DNA from: an uncultured bacterium
GTDB lineage: Bacteria > Cyanobacteriota > Vampirovibrionia > Gastranaerophilales > Gastranaerophilaceae
DNA: 20,207 nucleotides
Direction of reading: 5' to 3'
NCBI GenBank assembly: GCA_958366705.1
Contig: CATXCB010000022.1
Coordinates: 1 to 20,207 of the forward strand
This document shows positions 7,560-15,615 of this stretch, one piece after another. Position numbers and translations under genes: made by a program. Numbering within the stretch: position 1 is the first letter of the stretch; every line of letters starts with the position of its first letter. Under the pieces are notes generated by a model, which was not told the DNA's origin, did not search any database, and was given only the letters and a program-made list of their open reading frames with translations.

Positions 7560-7567
7560 AATATATA

Positions 7568-7573
7568 ATTATA
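7568..7573 (-). promoter_or_regulatory. -10 box next to the start of the 7559 gene
   Basis: A perfect TATAAT on the minus strand lies eight bases upstream of the ATG, with no ribosome site and no good -35 hexamer. Its position implies a 5' leader of zero to two bases. Confidence 0.4.
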
Positions 7574-7668
7574 TAGTTTATGATTGGAAAATAATTAGCT
7601 ATTATGTTAATACAATCGGGTAATAAATTTTTTTACAAATTTAGGTTATTATTTTTTTGCATTATTTT

Positions 7669-8226
7669 TTATTTCCAATTTGGAAAGTAATATATTGTTA
7701 TGATATCTGTCGTTTTGATTATTGCTTCTCCTCCCATAATAAGGTTTGTTAGAGAGCCGACAAAAGGAATCAAAGTAAGAGACCATTTTAAAGGATAAAC
7801 CCAGAGACATCTGTTTTGCCCTTTTTTTGTGTAAGCACTTAATAATTGTGATTGTTTTACATCTGGTATTTGAAAATTATCGACAATTATTTCAGCTGGG
7901 AAACCGTTCATTCCGCTTGTAATAATTGTTTCCAATTTTGCTTTTACAATATCTCCTTTTTGTAATATTGTTTGGTTGTTATAAATTACATCTTTTAATA
8001 CACGGAATTCTAATATTTTTCCTTCAATATGATTTTCTCTTGTTGAAATTTCTTTAGTTATAGATAGATGTATTGGAATATATTCTGTATCCTGATAATT
8101 GTATGGCAGAGTAGTTTGAATGGTCTGTTCAGGTTCTGGTGTGTTTATATTTGATTCGGCAAAAACACAATTTGTCTGACAAAAAATAAGAATAAATGTT
8201 AGTAATGATAAGATGAATTTATTCAT
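7669..8226 (-). CDS. Secreted protein of unknown function, beta-rich
   Basis: I chose the ATG at 8226, giving MNKFILSLLTFILIFCQTNCVFA, a signal peptide ending near Ala23. GAGGAA lies seven bases upstream, better than the ATG at 8241. The mature part (about 163 residues) has a polar linker, then a beta-rich domain (about 50-125: EGKILEFRVLKDVIYNNQTILQKGDIV and so on) with a look seen in envelope proteins having an 'IPxGT'-type loop. It ends with PLKWSLTLIPFVGSLTNLIMGG and DIITIYYFPNW, a conserved-looking finish. A hydrophobic stretch at about 140-160 could be membrane-associated. The start overlaps the stop of the upstream secreted protein by eight bases, so the two form an operon. No function assigned. 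Confidence 0.7.
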   Translation of the reverse strand: MNKFILSLLTFILIFCQTNCVFAESNINTPEPEQTIQTTLPYNYQDTEYIPIHLSITKEISTRENHIEGKILEFRVLKDVIYNNQTILQKGDIVKAKLETIITSGMNGFPAEIIVDNFQIPDVKQSQLLSAYTKKGQNRCLWVYPLKWSLTLIPFVGSLTNLIMGGEAIIKTTDIITIYYFPNWK

Positions 8227-8917
8227 ATTTAATTTCCTCATTTGAATTGTTTTGAATTTTTTCTTCTAATTTTCTTCTGTTTTCAACGGATGTTAGTAGA
8301 AAGTTTTGGTAATATTCGTTATTTATAAATTCATTTTCTTCAAGATATTGAGGATATTTGTAGGTTATATATTCGTATATTCTGGCAAGTCTTTTTGAAG
8401 TCAGATTGTGTCTTGAAAATTTATCAAAACGTTTTTGCGGGCATGTTTTATTTATATAAATAATTAGAGCCAGAGGATTGTAGCCGGCGTTAACCATGTA
8501 ATCAACGGCTCTTTTATCGGATACTGTTTCAAACTTTTTTGAGCCAAGAGCCACTTGAATTGTATCAAGTGTACCTCCCCAGATTCCGCTATATGTTTTT
8601 AATGCAGTTGATATTTCGCGGGCTAACATTGCCGCAAGTTCATCATCTGTTTGAACGGATTGGTACAATCCGTCATAAACTATTATTTGTCTTTTTGTTA
8701 AAACTTTATCAATAGACAAAAGGGATTTTTTCTCTTTTTTATCGTAGGTAAAAACTATTCTTTTTGGAATTTTATTGTAATTTAAAATGTCAGTGCCTAT
8801 TTTATCAATTCTTGACTGAATTGTATTTTCTGTATTTAGCTGTTGTTCTACGGTAATCGCATTTGTCTGGAGTGAAAGTGATAAAATTCCCAATAGTAAT
8901 ATAAGTTTTTTTAGCAT
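8219..8917 (-). CDS. Secreted degenerate M48-type peptidase (pseudoenzyme)
   Basis: A signal peptide (MLKKLILLLGILSLSLQTNA) is followed by a region that aligns with M48 zinc peptidases: VYDGLYQSVQTDDELAAMLAREI (80-102), FETVSDKRAVDYMVNAGYNPLA (129-150) and SRHNLTSKRLARIYEYI (168-184). In active members the first is LAHEIxH and the second ExEADxxAVxYM. Here HExxH reads REIST (100-104), and the position of the third zinc ligand Glu is Val132. The catalytic Glu101 remains. All three metal ligands are therefore missing, and the protein should not be an active peptidase. It may act as a scaffold or chaperone, as an ancestral fold reused. The start has AGAGG nine bases upstream. It is followed by an overlapping secreted gene. 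Confidence 0.72.
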   Translation of the reverse strand: MLKKLILLLGILSLSLQTNAITVEQQLNTENTIQSRIDKIGTDILNYNKIPKRIVFTYDKKEKKSLLSIDKVLTKRQIIVYDGLYQSVQTDDELAAMLAREISTALKTYSGIWGGTLDTIQVALGSKKFETVSDKRAVDYMVNAGYNPLALIIYINKTCPQKRFDKFSRHNLTSKRLARIYEYITYKYPQYLEENEFINNEYYQNFLLTSVENRRKLEEKIQNNSNEEIKYE

Positions 8918-9021
8918 ATTTCCAACCTCTTTGTTTTTTCAGTATTATAATATATTTTTTTTATTGTGGCTTGTTGGTAATATTTGTATTAATTTTATGT
9001 AAATATATGGGAATCTTTTTA

Positions 9022-9049
9022 TTTGCAATTGTATAATTTACAATATAAT
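9022..9049 (+). promoter_or_regulatory. Probable gdhA promoter
   Basis: TTTGCA (9022-9027), a 16-base spacer and a perfect TATAAT (9044-9049) lie 40 bases upstream of the chosen gdhA start. A second TATAAT is at 9032-9037. Confidence 0.45.
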
Positions 9050-9089
9050 ATGTAATTAAATGTTAATAAATTTTAGGCGGTATGAAACG

Positions 9090-10439
9090 ATGAATGAATA
9101 TGTTAAAAAAGTTATAGAAATGACTGAACAAAAAAATATGCATGAACCTGAATTTTTGCAGGCAGTTGAAGAGGTTTTGAAGTCTATAGAACCTGTGATG
9201 GATGCGCATCAAGAATATGAAAAGATTGCTCTGCTTGAACGGATGTTAGAGCCGGAAAGAATTATTGCATTCAGAGTTCCTTGGATTGATGATAATGGAA
9301 ATGTAATTGTTAACAGAGGTTTTAGAGTTCAATTCAGTTCACTTTTAGGACCGTATAAAGGTGGTCTTCGTTTCCATCCGAGTGTTAACCAGAGTATTAT
9401 GAAATTTCTTGGATTTGAACAAATTTTTAAAAATGCTTTAACCGGTCTTCCAATTGGTGGAGCTAAAGGGGGAAGTGATTTCGACCCTAAAGGAAAATCC
9501 GATAATGAAATTATGCGCTTCTGTCAGAGTTTTATGACTGAATTATACAGACATATAGGTCAGGATGTTGATGTTCCGGCAGGGGATATCGGTGTTGGCG
9601 GAAGAGAAATAGGTTATTTGTTCGGTCAGTACAAAAGAATTAGAAATGCTTATGAGGGCGGAGTTCTAACAGGTAAAGATGTTTGTTACGGTGGTTCTCT
9701 TGCTAGAAAAGAAGCAACAGGATACGGTTTGATATTTTTCATGCGGGAAATGCTGAAAGCAAATAACAATACTCTTCAAGGTAAAACGGTTACAATTTCA
9801 GGTTCCGGTAATGTTGCAATTTATGCTTGTCAAAAAGCAGCTGCACTTGGTGCAAAAGTTGTTGCAATGAGTGATTCTAATGGTTGTATTTATGATGAAA
9901 AAGGCATTGATTTAGAAGCGATAAAACAAATTAAGGAAGTAAATAGAGGCAGAATAAAAGAATATTTAAATATTCATCCTGAAGCTGTTTATATTGAAAA
10001 AACATCAGATGATTCTCCGGTTTGGACTATAAAAACAGATATCGCATTACCTTGTGCCACTCAAAATGAATTGACTTTGAATTCAGCTAAAATATTAGTT
10101 CAAAATGGGGTATTAGCTGTTGGGGAAGGTGCAAATATGCCTTGTACGCTGGAAGCTACAAATTATTTGCTCGAAAATGGTGTTCTCGTAGCTCCTGCAA
10201 AAGCAGCAAATGCCGGCGGTGTTGCGACTTCAGCAATTGAAATGTCTCAAAATAGTATGAGATTTTATTATACATTTGAAGAAGTAGAGGCAAAATTAGA
10301 AAGAATTATGGTTAACATATTCACCTCATGTAAAGAGGCTGCAGATACATATGGCTGCAGTGGAAATTATGTTGTAGGGGCTAATATTGCAGCTTTTAAA
10401 AAACTTGCAACTGCTATGTCGGCTCAAGGTATAGTGTAG
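9090..10439 (+). CDS. gdhA: NADP-dependent glutamate dehydrogenase
   Basis: GdhA reversibly aminates 2-oxoglutarate to glutamate and links nitrogen assimilation to carbon metabolism. It resembles the hexameric bacterial 50S-type enzyme closely: FRVxW, RVQFSSLLGPYKGGLRFHPSVN, the catalytic Lys in LPIGGAKGGSDFDPKGKS, the active-site DVPAGDIGVGGREIG, the nucleotide-binding SGSGNVAIYA, and ANAGGVATSAIEMSQNS. I start at the ATG at 9090 (MNEYVKKVIEM) because AGGCGG lies nine bases upstream. This gives 449 residues, the normal length, whereas the upstream ATG at 9060 would add ten unconserved residues. The gene has its own terminator and stands alone. Confidence 0.96.
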   Translation: MNEYVKKVIEMTEQKNMHEPEFLQAVEEVLKSIEPVMDAHQEYEKIALLERMLEPERIIAFRVPWIDDNGNVIVNRGFRVQFSSLLGPYKGGLRFHPSVNQSIMKFLGFEQIFKNALTGLPIGGAKGGSDFDPKGKSDNEIMRFCQSFMTELYRHIGQDVDVPAGDIGVGGREIGYLFGQYKRIRNAYEGGVLTGKDVCYGGSLARKEATGYGLIFFMREMLKANNNTLQGKTVTISGSGNVAIYACQKAAALGAKVVAMSDSNGCIYDEKGIDLEAIKQIKEVNRGRIKEYLNIHPEAVYIEKTSDDSPVWTIKTDIALPCATQNELTLNSAKILVQNGVLAVGEGANMPCTLEATNYLLENGVLVAPAKAANAGGVATSAIEMSQNSMRFYYTFEEVEAKLERIMVNIFTSCKEAADTYGCSGNYVVGANIAAFKKLATAMSAQGIV

Positions 10440-10467
10440 GATTAGATTTTTTAGAAAATACAAATTA

Positions 10468-10504
10468 AATAATTTTGCTATTTATAATAGCAAAATTATT
10501 TTTT
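10468..10504 (+). terminator. Rho-independent terminator of gdhA
   Basis: A perfect 14-bp stem, AATAATTTTGCTAT (10468-10481) with ATAGCAAAATTATT (10487-10500), loop TTATA, followed by Ts. It rules out start codons of the next gene before about 10505. Confidence 0.75.
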
Positions 10505-10522
10505 ACGGGATTTAAAATATTT

Positions 10523-11842
10523 ATGAGAATCCCAGTTATATACACTTATAGCAATTCATACTATAAGTCAGTACCCCCTAAGTCAAATATAAATAGAGAG
10601 CCTCCGGTTTCAGCATCTGTGAAAGATGTTCAATTTACAGGCTCATGGATGAATAATTCTTTAATTCAATTATTTCGAAATCCGTTGACGAATTTTAAAA
10701 ATTATACTGCAGTAGAGTATATGAAGTTGTCTGCAAAAGATTGCAGCAGACTTCGTGATGAATATGATTTTTGTAATTTGAATTTATATTATGATGGAAT
10801 TGGTGAAATTCATAATCTTGCGGCTGATTGTTTGAAAACAGTTTTTGATAAGCGATTTGGAAAAAATAATTATGTAGTACTTCCTATTGGAAGATCAGTT
10901 TCGACTATAGGGAAAGTTTTAGGGTTAAAAATTGGCGAGGAAAATGTTAAAAATATTCCGCTTAGTAGTGCAGGCCGGTTTTATAGTAGGAATTTGGAGC
11001 TTGATACGTATAAACTATTTTTAAAAAGAGTTGAAACAGAAGCTGGTTTTGATAAATTTTTAAAATATTTGTCGGCAAACAATTTGAGCAGGAGTGATAT
11101 TGAAAATTCTGGGAAAAATTATATACTGACGGATTATTGTTTTACTGGAGAATCTTTACTTGGGGTTGATCAATTATTTAAATCCGATTTAATCTGGGGC
11201 AATAAAAAGAAAAATATATATTCTGTAGATATCTTAAAAGCCATAGATAGTATAGAAAATTCCGAAAAATATATTGATGATGAGTTATTAGAATCTGTAG
11301 GAACTTTTTCTAATTTGTGCGAAGAAGAGTTATTGCAATCTAAATATAAATGTTTTTCTCTTGTCGGAAGAGCGGAGTCTTTTGATGAAACATTAAATGC
11401 TGATCAAAATAACGTTATTCCAAAATTTCAGGGAAATGAAAAGTTGATGATGTTCCACCTGTTGGATACTGCGTTGAGTAACACAAAGCCGCCAAAGCTT
11501 AAGTTTAAAAATAAATTGTATGATGAAAATATGTTTAGCCCCATAGCTCCAAAGCAGAATGTTGAACTCTGGCATGATGTTAATTCTCAATATCAGAGCG
11601 ATTTAAGAAATGATATTATTGAGATTAATAAACTTTTTATTAATCTGGATTCTAAGAATTTATCTAAGATTTCTGATAATATGAAAGTTCAGTCTTTGTA
11701 TAATGATATTCGTGGGATTTATAAATATTTAAACGGTTGTAATAACAATCGGGCAAATATAACGTATAGATTTGGATTTTATGAAATCAGGCAGGATATT
11801 TATAATATTATGAATAGTTTAAATGAAATTATTTATAAATAA
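10523..11842 (+). CDS. F-x-G-tagged protein with a phosphoribosyltransferase-like segment
   Basis: The ATG at 10523 (MRIPVIYTYSN) is the first usable start after the gdhA terminator and gives 439 residues; no strong ribosome site is seen. Residues about 33-41 contain SVKDVQFTGSW, an F-x-G motif as in four other proteins here. The segment YVVLPIGRSVSTIGKVLGL (about 118-136) and the segment YILTDYCFTGESLLG (about 201-215) recall the layout of type I phosphoribosyltransferases, where the second is the PRPP loop ([hydrophobic]4-D-D-x-x-T-T-G-x-[TS]). Here the loop reads D-Y and is one residue short, so binding is uncertain. The C-terminal third (about 300-439) is helical and unrecognised. I do not know its function. 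Confidence 0.55.
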   Translation: MRIPVIYTYSNSYYKSVPPKSNINREPPVSASVKDVQFTGSWMNNSLIQLFRNPLTNFKNYTAVEYMKLSAKDCSRLRDEYDFCNLNLYYDGIGEIHNLAADCLKTVFDKRFGKNNYVVLPIGRSVSTIGKVLGLKIGEENVKNIPLSSAGRFYSRNLELDTYKLFLKRVETEAGFDKFLKYLSANNLSRSDIENSGKNYILTDYCFTGESLLGVDQLFKSDLIWGNKKKNIYSVDILKAIDSIENSEKYIDDELLESVGTFSNLCEEELLQSKYKCFSLVGRAESFDETLNADQNNVIPKFQGNEKLMMFHLLDTALSNTKPPKLKFKNKLYDENMFSPIAPKQNVELWHDVNSQYQSDLRNDIIEINKLFINLDSKNLSKISDNMKVQSLYNDIRGIYKYLNGCNNNRANITYRFGFYEIRQDIYNIMNSLNEIIYK

Positions 11843-11933
11843 ATTAGGAATTTATTAACCTAACTAGCAATTTTTTTAGCGTTAATGTTTATTATATAAG
11901 TAAGTGGAAAATAAAAAGAAAAAGTAGGTACTA

Positions 11934-13205
11934 GTGTCATTTTACTCTGTAAGTTATTATTCAAATCCAAATATGAATGTGTATGGTAATCCATACAAAC
12001 GCTTATCTTTTGGTAATAGTTTTGCGCAAAATGGTTTTTCTGTGTTTAATAACAACAATTTTCAACAGCCTGCGCAAGACAGTATTGTGAATGGTAATGT
12101 TAAATCAACAACTAGTAAGACTAAAAAAGTTCTAAAAGATTTGGGTATTGCTGCAACTATTGGAGGTATTGCATATCTAGCTATCAAAGGTAAAATCGGT
12201 GCGGCAAAACAAGAGGCAACAAAACTCGCTAAGCATATTAAATTTAAACCCGCGCAAACAGTTGAAGGGGCGGCTCAGTTTGCTAAAACACACTTTGGGA
12301 TAAAAACATATAGTGTTGATAATTTGGAGATAGCAAACTGGGTTAATAAAGGAATGTCTAAAGTTGTTAACAAGACCAAAGGCAAAGCTGTCCTACCTGA
12401 TAATGTGTTTTATAAAGCAATTGAAAATAATACAAGTGCGATAATGTATGTCAAAGATAAGGACTTGATAATTAATAAAAATTATTTCAACAATATTGAT
12501 GAATACATAAAAGAAGATTTGCCAAAGTGGTTGCAAGATGACAAAATCGAGACTTACATCAAGAATGGATATATAAACATAACAAACAAATACTATAATT
12601 TATATAAACAGGGTAAGCTTAACCTTGTTCAAAAAAGTAATTTTAAACAATTACTTACCCACAACATTTGGCTCAATACCTATATTCTTAAAGGTCATCC
12701 CGAAGAAGTTGTCAATTTCTACTATAAAAATTTTGTACCTAAGAATGGATTATTGCACATTGATGATAAAGTATTTAGTCTGGATGAAATGTTAGCGCTT
12801 CCAAAGAAAGAACTTACAAATCATGCTATCAGATTAGCTGAGGAAGTCAATAGAATTACGGGTAAAAAATTCTGTTTTGATGGTATGTTTCGTGGTAAAT
12901 TTGTTGGCAGTGAGCGTTATATTTTTCATGAGTTAGGACACTTAGCGCATCAGAAGTCTTATGCTTTATGTGATCAATGTCACACCTTGAATGTCTATAA
13001 GCAGTTTAACCTGCAGCCAACAAAAATGCTTAAAGATTTTCTTGCCAATCCGGAAGAGCAAAGAATAGCAAAATTGGTATCTGGTTACGCTGCCAGTTCG
13101 CCAAATGAATTTGTTGCAGAAACATTTTCATACTTAGTTAAAGGCGAAAAATTTCCAAAAGAAGTTATGGATTTGTACAAAAAATACGGCGGTCCTTTAA
13201 TATAA
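11934..13205 (+). CDS. F-x-G-tagged zinc metallopeptidase-like protein (HExxH)
   Basis: The start is a GTG at 11934 with a weak AGG nearby. Residues 25-27 read SFG after a Tyr/Asn-rich N-terminus, the tag-like motif of this window. A hydrophobic Gly/Ala segment (about 70-90, LGIAATIGGIAYLAIKGKIG) may be a membrane helix. The C-terminal domain has the zinc site HELGH at 332-336, and a likely third ligand in NEFVAE (Glu392 or Glu396). CDQC (346-349) lies between them. This is the layout of gluzincin-type peptidases. The last part, KEVMDLYKKYGGP, ends the fold. Its target is unknown. The preceding gene is on the same strand, 91 bases away, and also has an F-x-G motif. Confidence 0.68.
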   Translation: MSFYSVSYYSNPNMNVYGNPYKRLSFGNSFAQNGFSVFNNNNFQQPAQDSIVNGNVKSTTSKTKKVLKDLGIAATIGGIAYLAIKGKIGAAKQEATKLAKHIKFKPAQTVEGAAQFAKTHFGIKTYSVDNLEIANWVNKGMSKVVNKTKGKAVLPDNVFYKAIENNTSAIMYVKDKDLIINKNYFNNIDEYIKEDLPKWLQDDKIETYIKNGYINITNKYYNLYKQGKLNLVQKSNFKQLLTHNIWLNTYILKGHPEEVVNFYYKNFVPKNGLLHIDDKVFSLDEMLALPKKELTNHAIRLAEEVNRITGKKFCFDGMFRGKFVGSERYIFHELGHLAHQKSYALCDQCHTLNVYKQFNLQPTKMLKDFLANPEEQRIAKLVSGYAASSPNEFVAETFSYLVKGEKFPKEVMDLYKKYGGPLI

Positions 13206-13578
13206 ACAAAAACTTCTTATAAACATAACAGTAATAAAAGATTCTTCGGTCGCACACGCCCTCAGAATGACTACATCTCGGCATTCGCATTAAACGGGAT
13301 TCCACTATGTTCTCGCCCTCTGCTCGTGCAGGCTTAACTCTCCTTTTACCATCTCACATTTAATGTAAGGGGGTAAATTCTCTAGTTTGCAGGGTTTCTA
13401 ACTCTATAGACAGTAATGTTTGTTAATAAATGTTACAATTGTAGCAGCTGCTTGGTGTTGAAGATGTGTCTTCAATTCCAGCAAATTTAAACACTTCAAG
13501 GTATCGAATATCCGAAAGTCCTGATACTAATTCTTTATAATGATTGACAGTATTTGAAAAATAATTTAAAATATATGC
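13206..13578. other. Repeat-like, hairpin-rich intergenic region
   Basis: No gene is supported in these 373 bases. On the minus strand, 13238-13272 reads like a dispersed palindromic unit (GTCATTCTGAGG...CCGAAGAATC), with ATTCT at 13241-13245 pairing with AGAAT at 13264-13268. Further on, TTTACC (13345-13350) pairs with GGTAAA (13372-13377) and encloses ACATT-T-AATGT (13356-13366). At 13458-13475 TTGAAGA-TGTG-TCTTCAA is a perfect hairpin, extended by TGG/CCA. Short open frames here carry no recognisable protein. The promoter of the next gene is at 13544-13572. Confidence 0.5.
13544..13578 (+). promoter_or_regulatory. Strong promoter of the MBL-fold gene, leaderless geometry
   Basis: TTGACA (13544-13549, perfect), a 17-base spacer and TAAAAT (13567-13572) end six bases before the ATG at 13579, so transcription would begin at the start codon. 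There is no Shine-Dalgarno site. Confidence 0.7.
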
Positions 13579-14379
13579 ATGGATTTAACAGTGTTGGTTG
13601 ATAATAATACCCGTGTTGGTAATTGTTTGATAGCAGAGCACGGGTTGTCATTTCTAATTGAAGAAGCTGAATTGAAGCTGTTATTTGATTGCGGTTCAAG
13701 TGATGCATTTATTAAAAATGCTTATAAAATGAATTTAGATTTGGAACCCTTAACTGATATTGTTTTATCTCATAGTCATATTGATCATGTCGGCGGATTT
13801 ATAAGATTACAATCTTTATATCAAAAGTTTAGATATATCGGTATTAATTTTAAGCAAAAGAATGTGATTGCACATCCTGATGTCTTTAAGGATAGTGCAG
13901 ATGCTGCGGTTTCAGCTTCAGATGAGACATTCCATTTGACAAAAGATAAAATAGAAAAGTTTTTCAATCTTGTTTTAACTGCAAAACCAGTACGTTTAAC
14001 TCCGAAACTTACATATTTGGGTGAAATTCCTGTACATGGTTCTGTTAAAAAAGATTATTCTCCAGATGAGGTTGCTCTTGCGTATAAGTCAAAAGACGGT
14101 CTAGTTATTATTTCAGGGTGTTCTCATAGTGGTGTTGAGAATATTATTGAACATGCTAAGTTTGTGACAGGTGAAAATCGTGTTAATACTATGATTGGCG
14201 GTTTATATCTGCTTAATCGAAGTATTGATGAAATTAACGCATTAGGTGAATATTTGAAATCTCAGAATGTTAAACATATTTTCCCTTGTCATTGCACGGA
14301 TTTGGAATCAAAAATTATTTTATCAAAATTTGTAAAAATTGAAGAGGTAAGTACCGGAAAAAGATATTCCTGGGAGTAA
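13579..14379 (+). CDS. MBL-fold metallo-hydrolase, COG1237-like
   Basis: A metallo-beta-lactamase-fold hydrolase, 266 residues. The metal motif is SHSHIDH (His65, His67, Asp69, His70), preceded by LLFDCGSSDAFIKNA as in the COG1237 group, which includes a methanogen dihydropterin-type phosphoribosylaminobenzene synthase. Later ligands are His183 in SGCSHSG and His238 in FPCHCT. The family's GGFHL is GGLYLL here (207-212), so the His in that motif is lost. I cannot name the substrate. An alternative ATG at 13575 is out of frame. The leaderless promoter directly precedes this start. The nitroreductase follows on the same strand with its own ribosome site. Confidence 0.85.
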   Translation: MDLTVLVDNNTRVGNCLIAEHGLSFLIEEAELKLLFDCGSSDAFIKNAYKMNLDLEPLTDIVLSHSHIDHVGGFIRLQSLYQKFRYIGINFKQKNVIAHPDVFKDSADAAVSASDETFHLTKDKIEKFFNLVLTAKPVRLTPKLTYLGEIPVHGSVKKDYSPDEVALAYKSKDGLVIISGCSHSGVENIIEHAKFVTGENRVNTMIGGLYLLNRSIDEINALGEYLKSQNVKHIFPCHCTDLESKIILSKFVKIEEVSTGKRYSWE

Positions 14380-14403
14380 TATTTATTCTTATTCTTAACC
14401 TGT

Positions 14404-14421
14404 GGTAAGTGTATACTTATC
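14404..14421 (+). other. Small inverted repeat between MBL and nitroreductase genes
   Basis: GGTAAGT, a four-base loop and ACTTATC form a short imperfect inverted repeat (one G-T-type pair). It could be a regulatory site or a weak terminator; only moderate symmetry supports it. Confidence 0.3.
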
Positions 14422-14476
14422 TGTTTTAGTGTGTTTTATTTTTATGCTATTAATAAAATAAGGGAGGTATAGTATT

Positions 14477-14980
14477 ATGGAAAATGTTATTTTTACAAGA
14501 CGTTCAATAAGAAGATTTGAAGACAGACCTGTTGAGGCAGAAAAGCTTGATAGAATTTTAAAAGCAGGTATGCAGGCTCCATCGGCACATAATTTACAAC
14601 CATGGGAATTTCTTGTTGTAACAGAGCAAGAAAAAAGAGACGCTCTGTCAAAGATGAGTCCATGGGCAGGTATGGTAGCAAAAGCTCCTGTGGCAATTGT
14701 TGTTGTTGGATATCAGAAAAATTCTGATATGCTTAAATACTTACCTCAAGATTTAGGAGCTTGTACTCAGAATATTCTTTTGCAAATTGCAGAAGAAGGA
14801 CTTGGAGGCTGCTGGATGGGTTTTTATCCGGATGAAGAAAGAGTGAATAATGTGAGACAATGTTTTAATATGCCGGACGATAGAATTCCATTTTCGGTTA
14901 TTGCTTTAGGGTACAGTCAGGATAAAAATCATTTTGTTGATAGAAGTGATATGACAAGAGTTCACTATAACAGATGGTAA
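14477..14980 (+). CDS. Nitroreductase-family flavoprotein
   Basis: A short FMN-dependent oxidoreductase of the nitroreductase superfamily, 167 residues, probably a dimer. Visible family features are the FMN phosphate-binding RRSIRRFEDRPV (about 8-19), APSAHNLQPWEFLVV (34-48), the central GACTQNILLQIAEEGLGGCWMG (about 94-115), and the C-terminal IALGYSQD. The natural substrate of such enzymes is usually unknown. An excellent AGGGAGGT site lies eight bases before the ATG, in contrast to the leaderless gene upstream. A strong shared terminator follows. Confidence 0.9.
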   Translation: MENVIFTRRSIRRFEDRPVEAEKLDRILKAGMQAPSAHNLQPWEFLVVTEQEKRDALSKMSPWAGMVAKAPVAIVVVGYQKNSDMLKYLPQDLGACTQNILLQIAEEGLGGCWMGFYPDEERVNNVRQCFNMPDDRIPFSVIALGYSQDKNHFVDRSDMTRVHYNRW

Positions 14981-15000
14981 TTTTTAAGCTTTGATATAAT

Positions 15001-15046
15001 AAAAACGCAAAACAGAAGATATTTATTCTTCTGTTTTGCGTTTTTT
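15001..15046. terminator. Strong bidirectional terminator
   Basis: A perfect 19-bp stem (15001-15019 with 15027-15045), loop TATTTAT, has As before and Ts after, so it can terminate both the nitroreductase on the plus strand and the 15498 gene on the minus strand. Confidence 0.85.
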
Positions 15047-15063
15047 ATGGTTATTATTAAATA

Positions 15064-15498
15064 TTATAAAAGTTTTTTACCTGTGATTCTTTCTAATACA
15101 TACATAAAATATTTGTCCTGTCTCATATGCATGAAGCTGTCATATTTTTGTTGGAATGTAATAAAATCTCCGTCATGTCTGTCAATTTCAACGTGTATAC
15201 CTTTTTGAGATTCGCCCCAGCTGTCAATATATACAAAAAGATCACCTTTTGGAGCTCTGAGCACCAAGCCTCCTGTAACTAAATTAGGTTTATCCTTTGT
15301 ACCCACGTTTTTGAGTGTTCTGATAAGTGTTAAATTACTGTCAAGCTTCTGGGTAATTTTATTCAGATATCCTTTGCCTCTAAAAATGCTTATACGCCTT
15401 TCCCCGTTAAAGTTTTCCAGTTTTCTTGCACTTTTTGGCGGCAGATTTTTATACATACAATTAAGAGTTTCAATTTCGCTTATAGGTTTCAGCCACAT
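15064..15498 (-). CDS. Conserved-looking protein of unknown function
   Basis: The 144-residue protein is not recognised. It is soluble, basic, without a signal peptide, and predicted by eye to be alpha/beta, with strands SLTLIRTLKNV-like, LVLRAPKGDLFVYID and GIHVEIDRHDGDFITF, followed by the helix QDKYFMYVLERITGKKL. The start has AAAGGA upstream of the ATG. A TTGACA with a weak TTACAC 17 bases on lies upstream. The coding frame is clean, and the gene is bounded by a strong terminator, so it is real. Confidence 0.7.
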   Translation of the reverse strand: MWLKPISEIETLNCMYKNLPPKSARKLENFNGERRISIFRGKGYLNKITQKLDSNLTLIRTLKNVGTKDKPNLVTGGLVLRAPKGDLFVYIDSWGESQKGIHVEIDRHDGDFITFQQKYDSFMHMRQDKYFMYVLERITGKKLL

Positions 15499-15517
15499 GA
15501 TAAAATCCTTTCTATCC

Positions 15518-15546
15518 GTGTAAAAAGTTAGTTAATATTTTGTCAA
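15518..15546 (-). promoter_or_regulatory. Promoter of the 15498 gene
   Basis: On the minus strand a perfect TTGACA (15541-15546) is followed after 17 bases by TTACAC (15518-15523), a weak -10 box. Confidence 0.4.
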
Positions 15547-15615
15547 AACGTGGTTTAATGTGATTTTTTTATATAATACACATAAAACATATTTTTTGCT
15601 ATTTGTTTAGTAGTT

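Noticed and set aside
7090..7623. Plus-strand open frames antisense to the amylase-like gene
   Set aside because: They are shadows of a coherent 437-residue frame; no ribosome sites.
13307..13490. Short open frames and an in-frame TGA near Cys codons in the 13206-13578 gap (possible selenoprotein or broken gene)
   Set aside because: The frames are very short, there is no SECIS-like structure after the TGA that I could identify, and the region is repeat-like.
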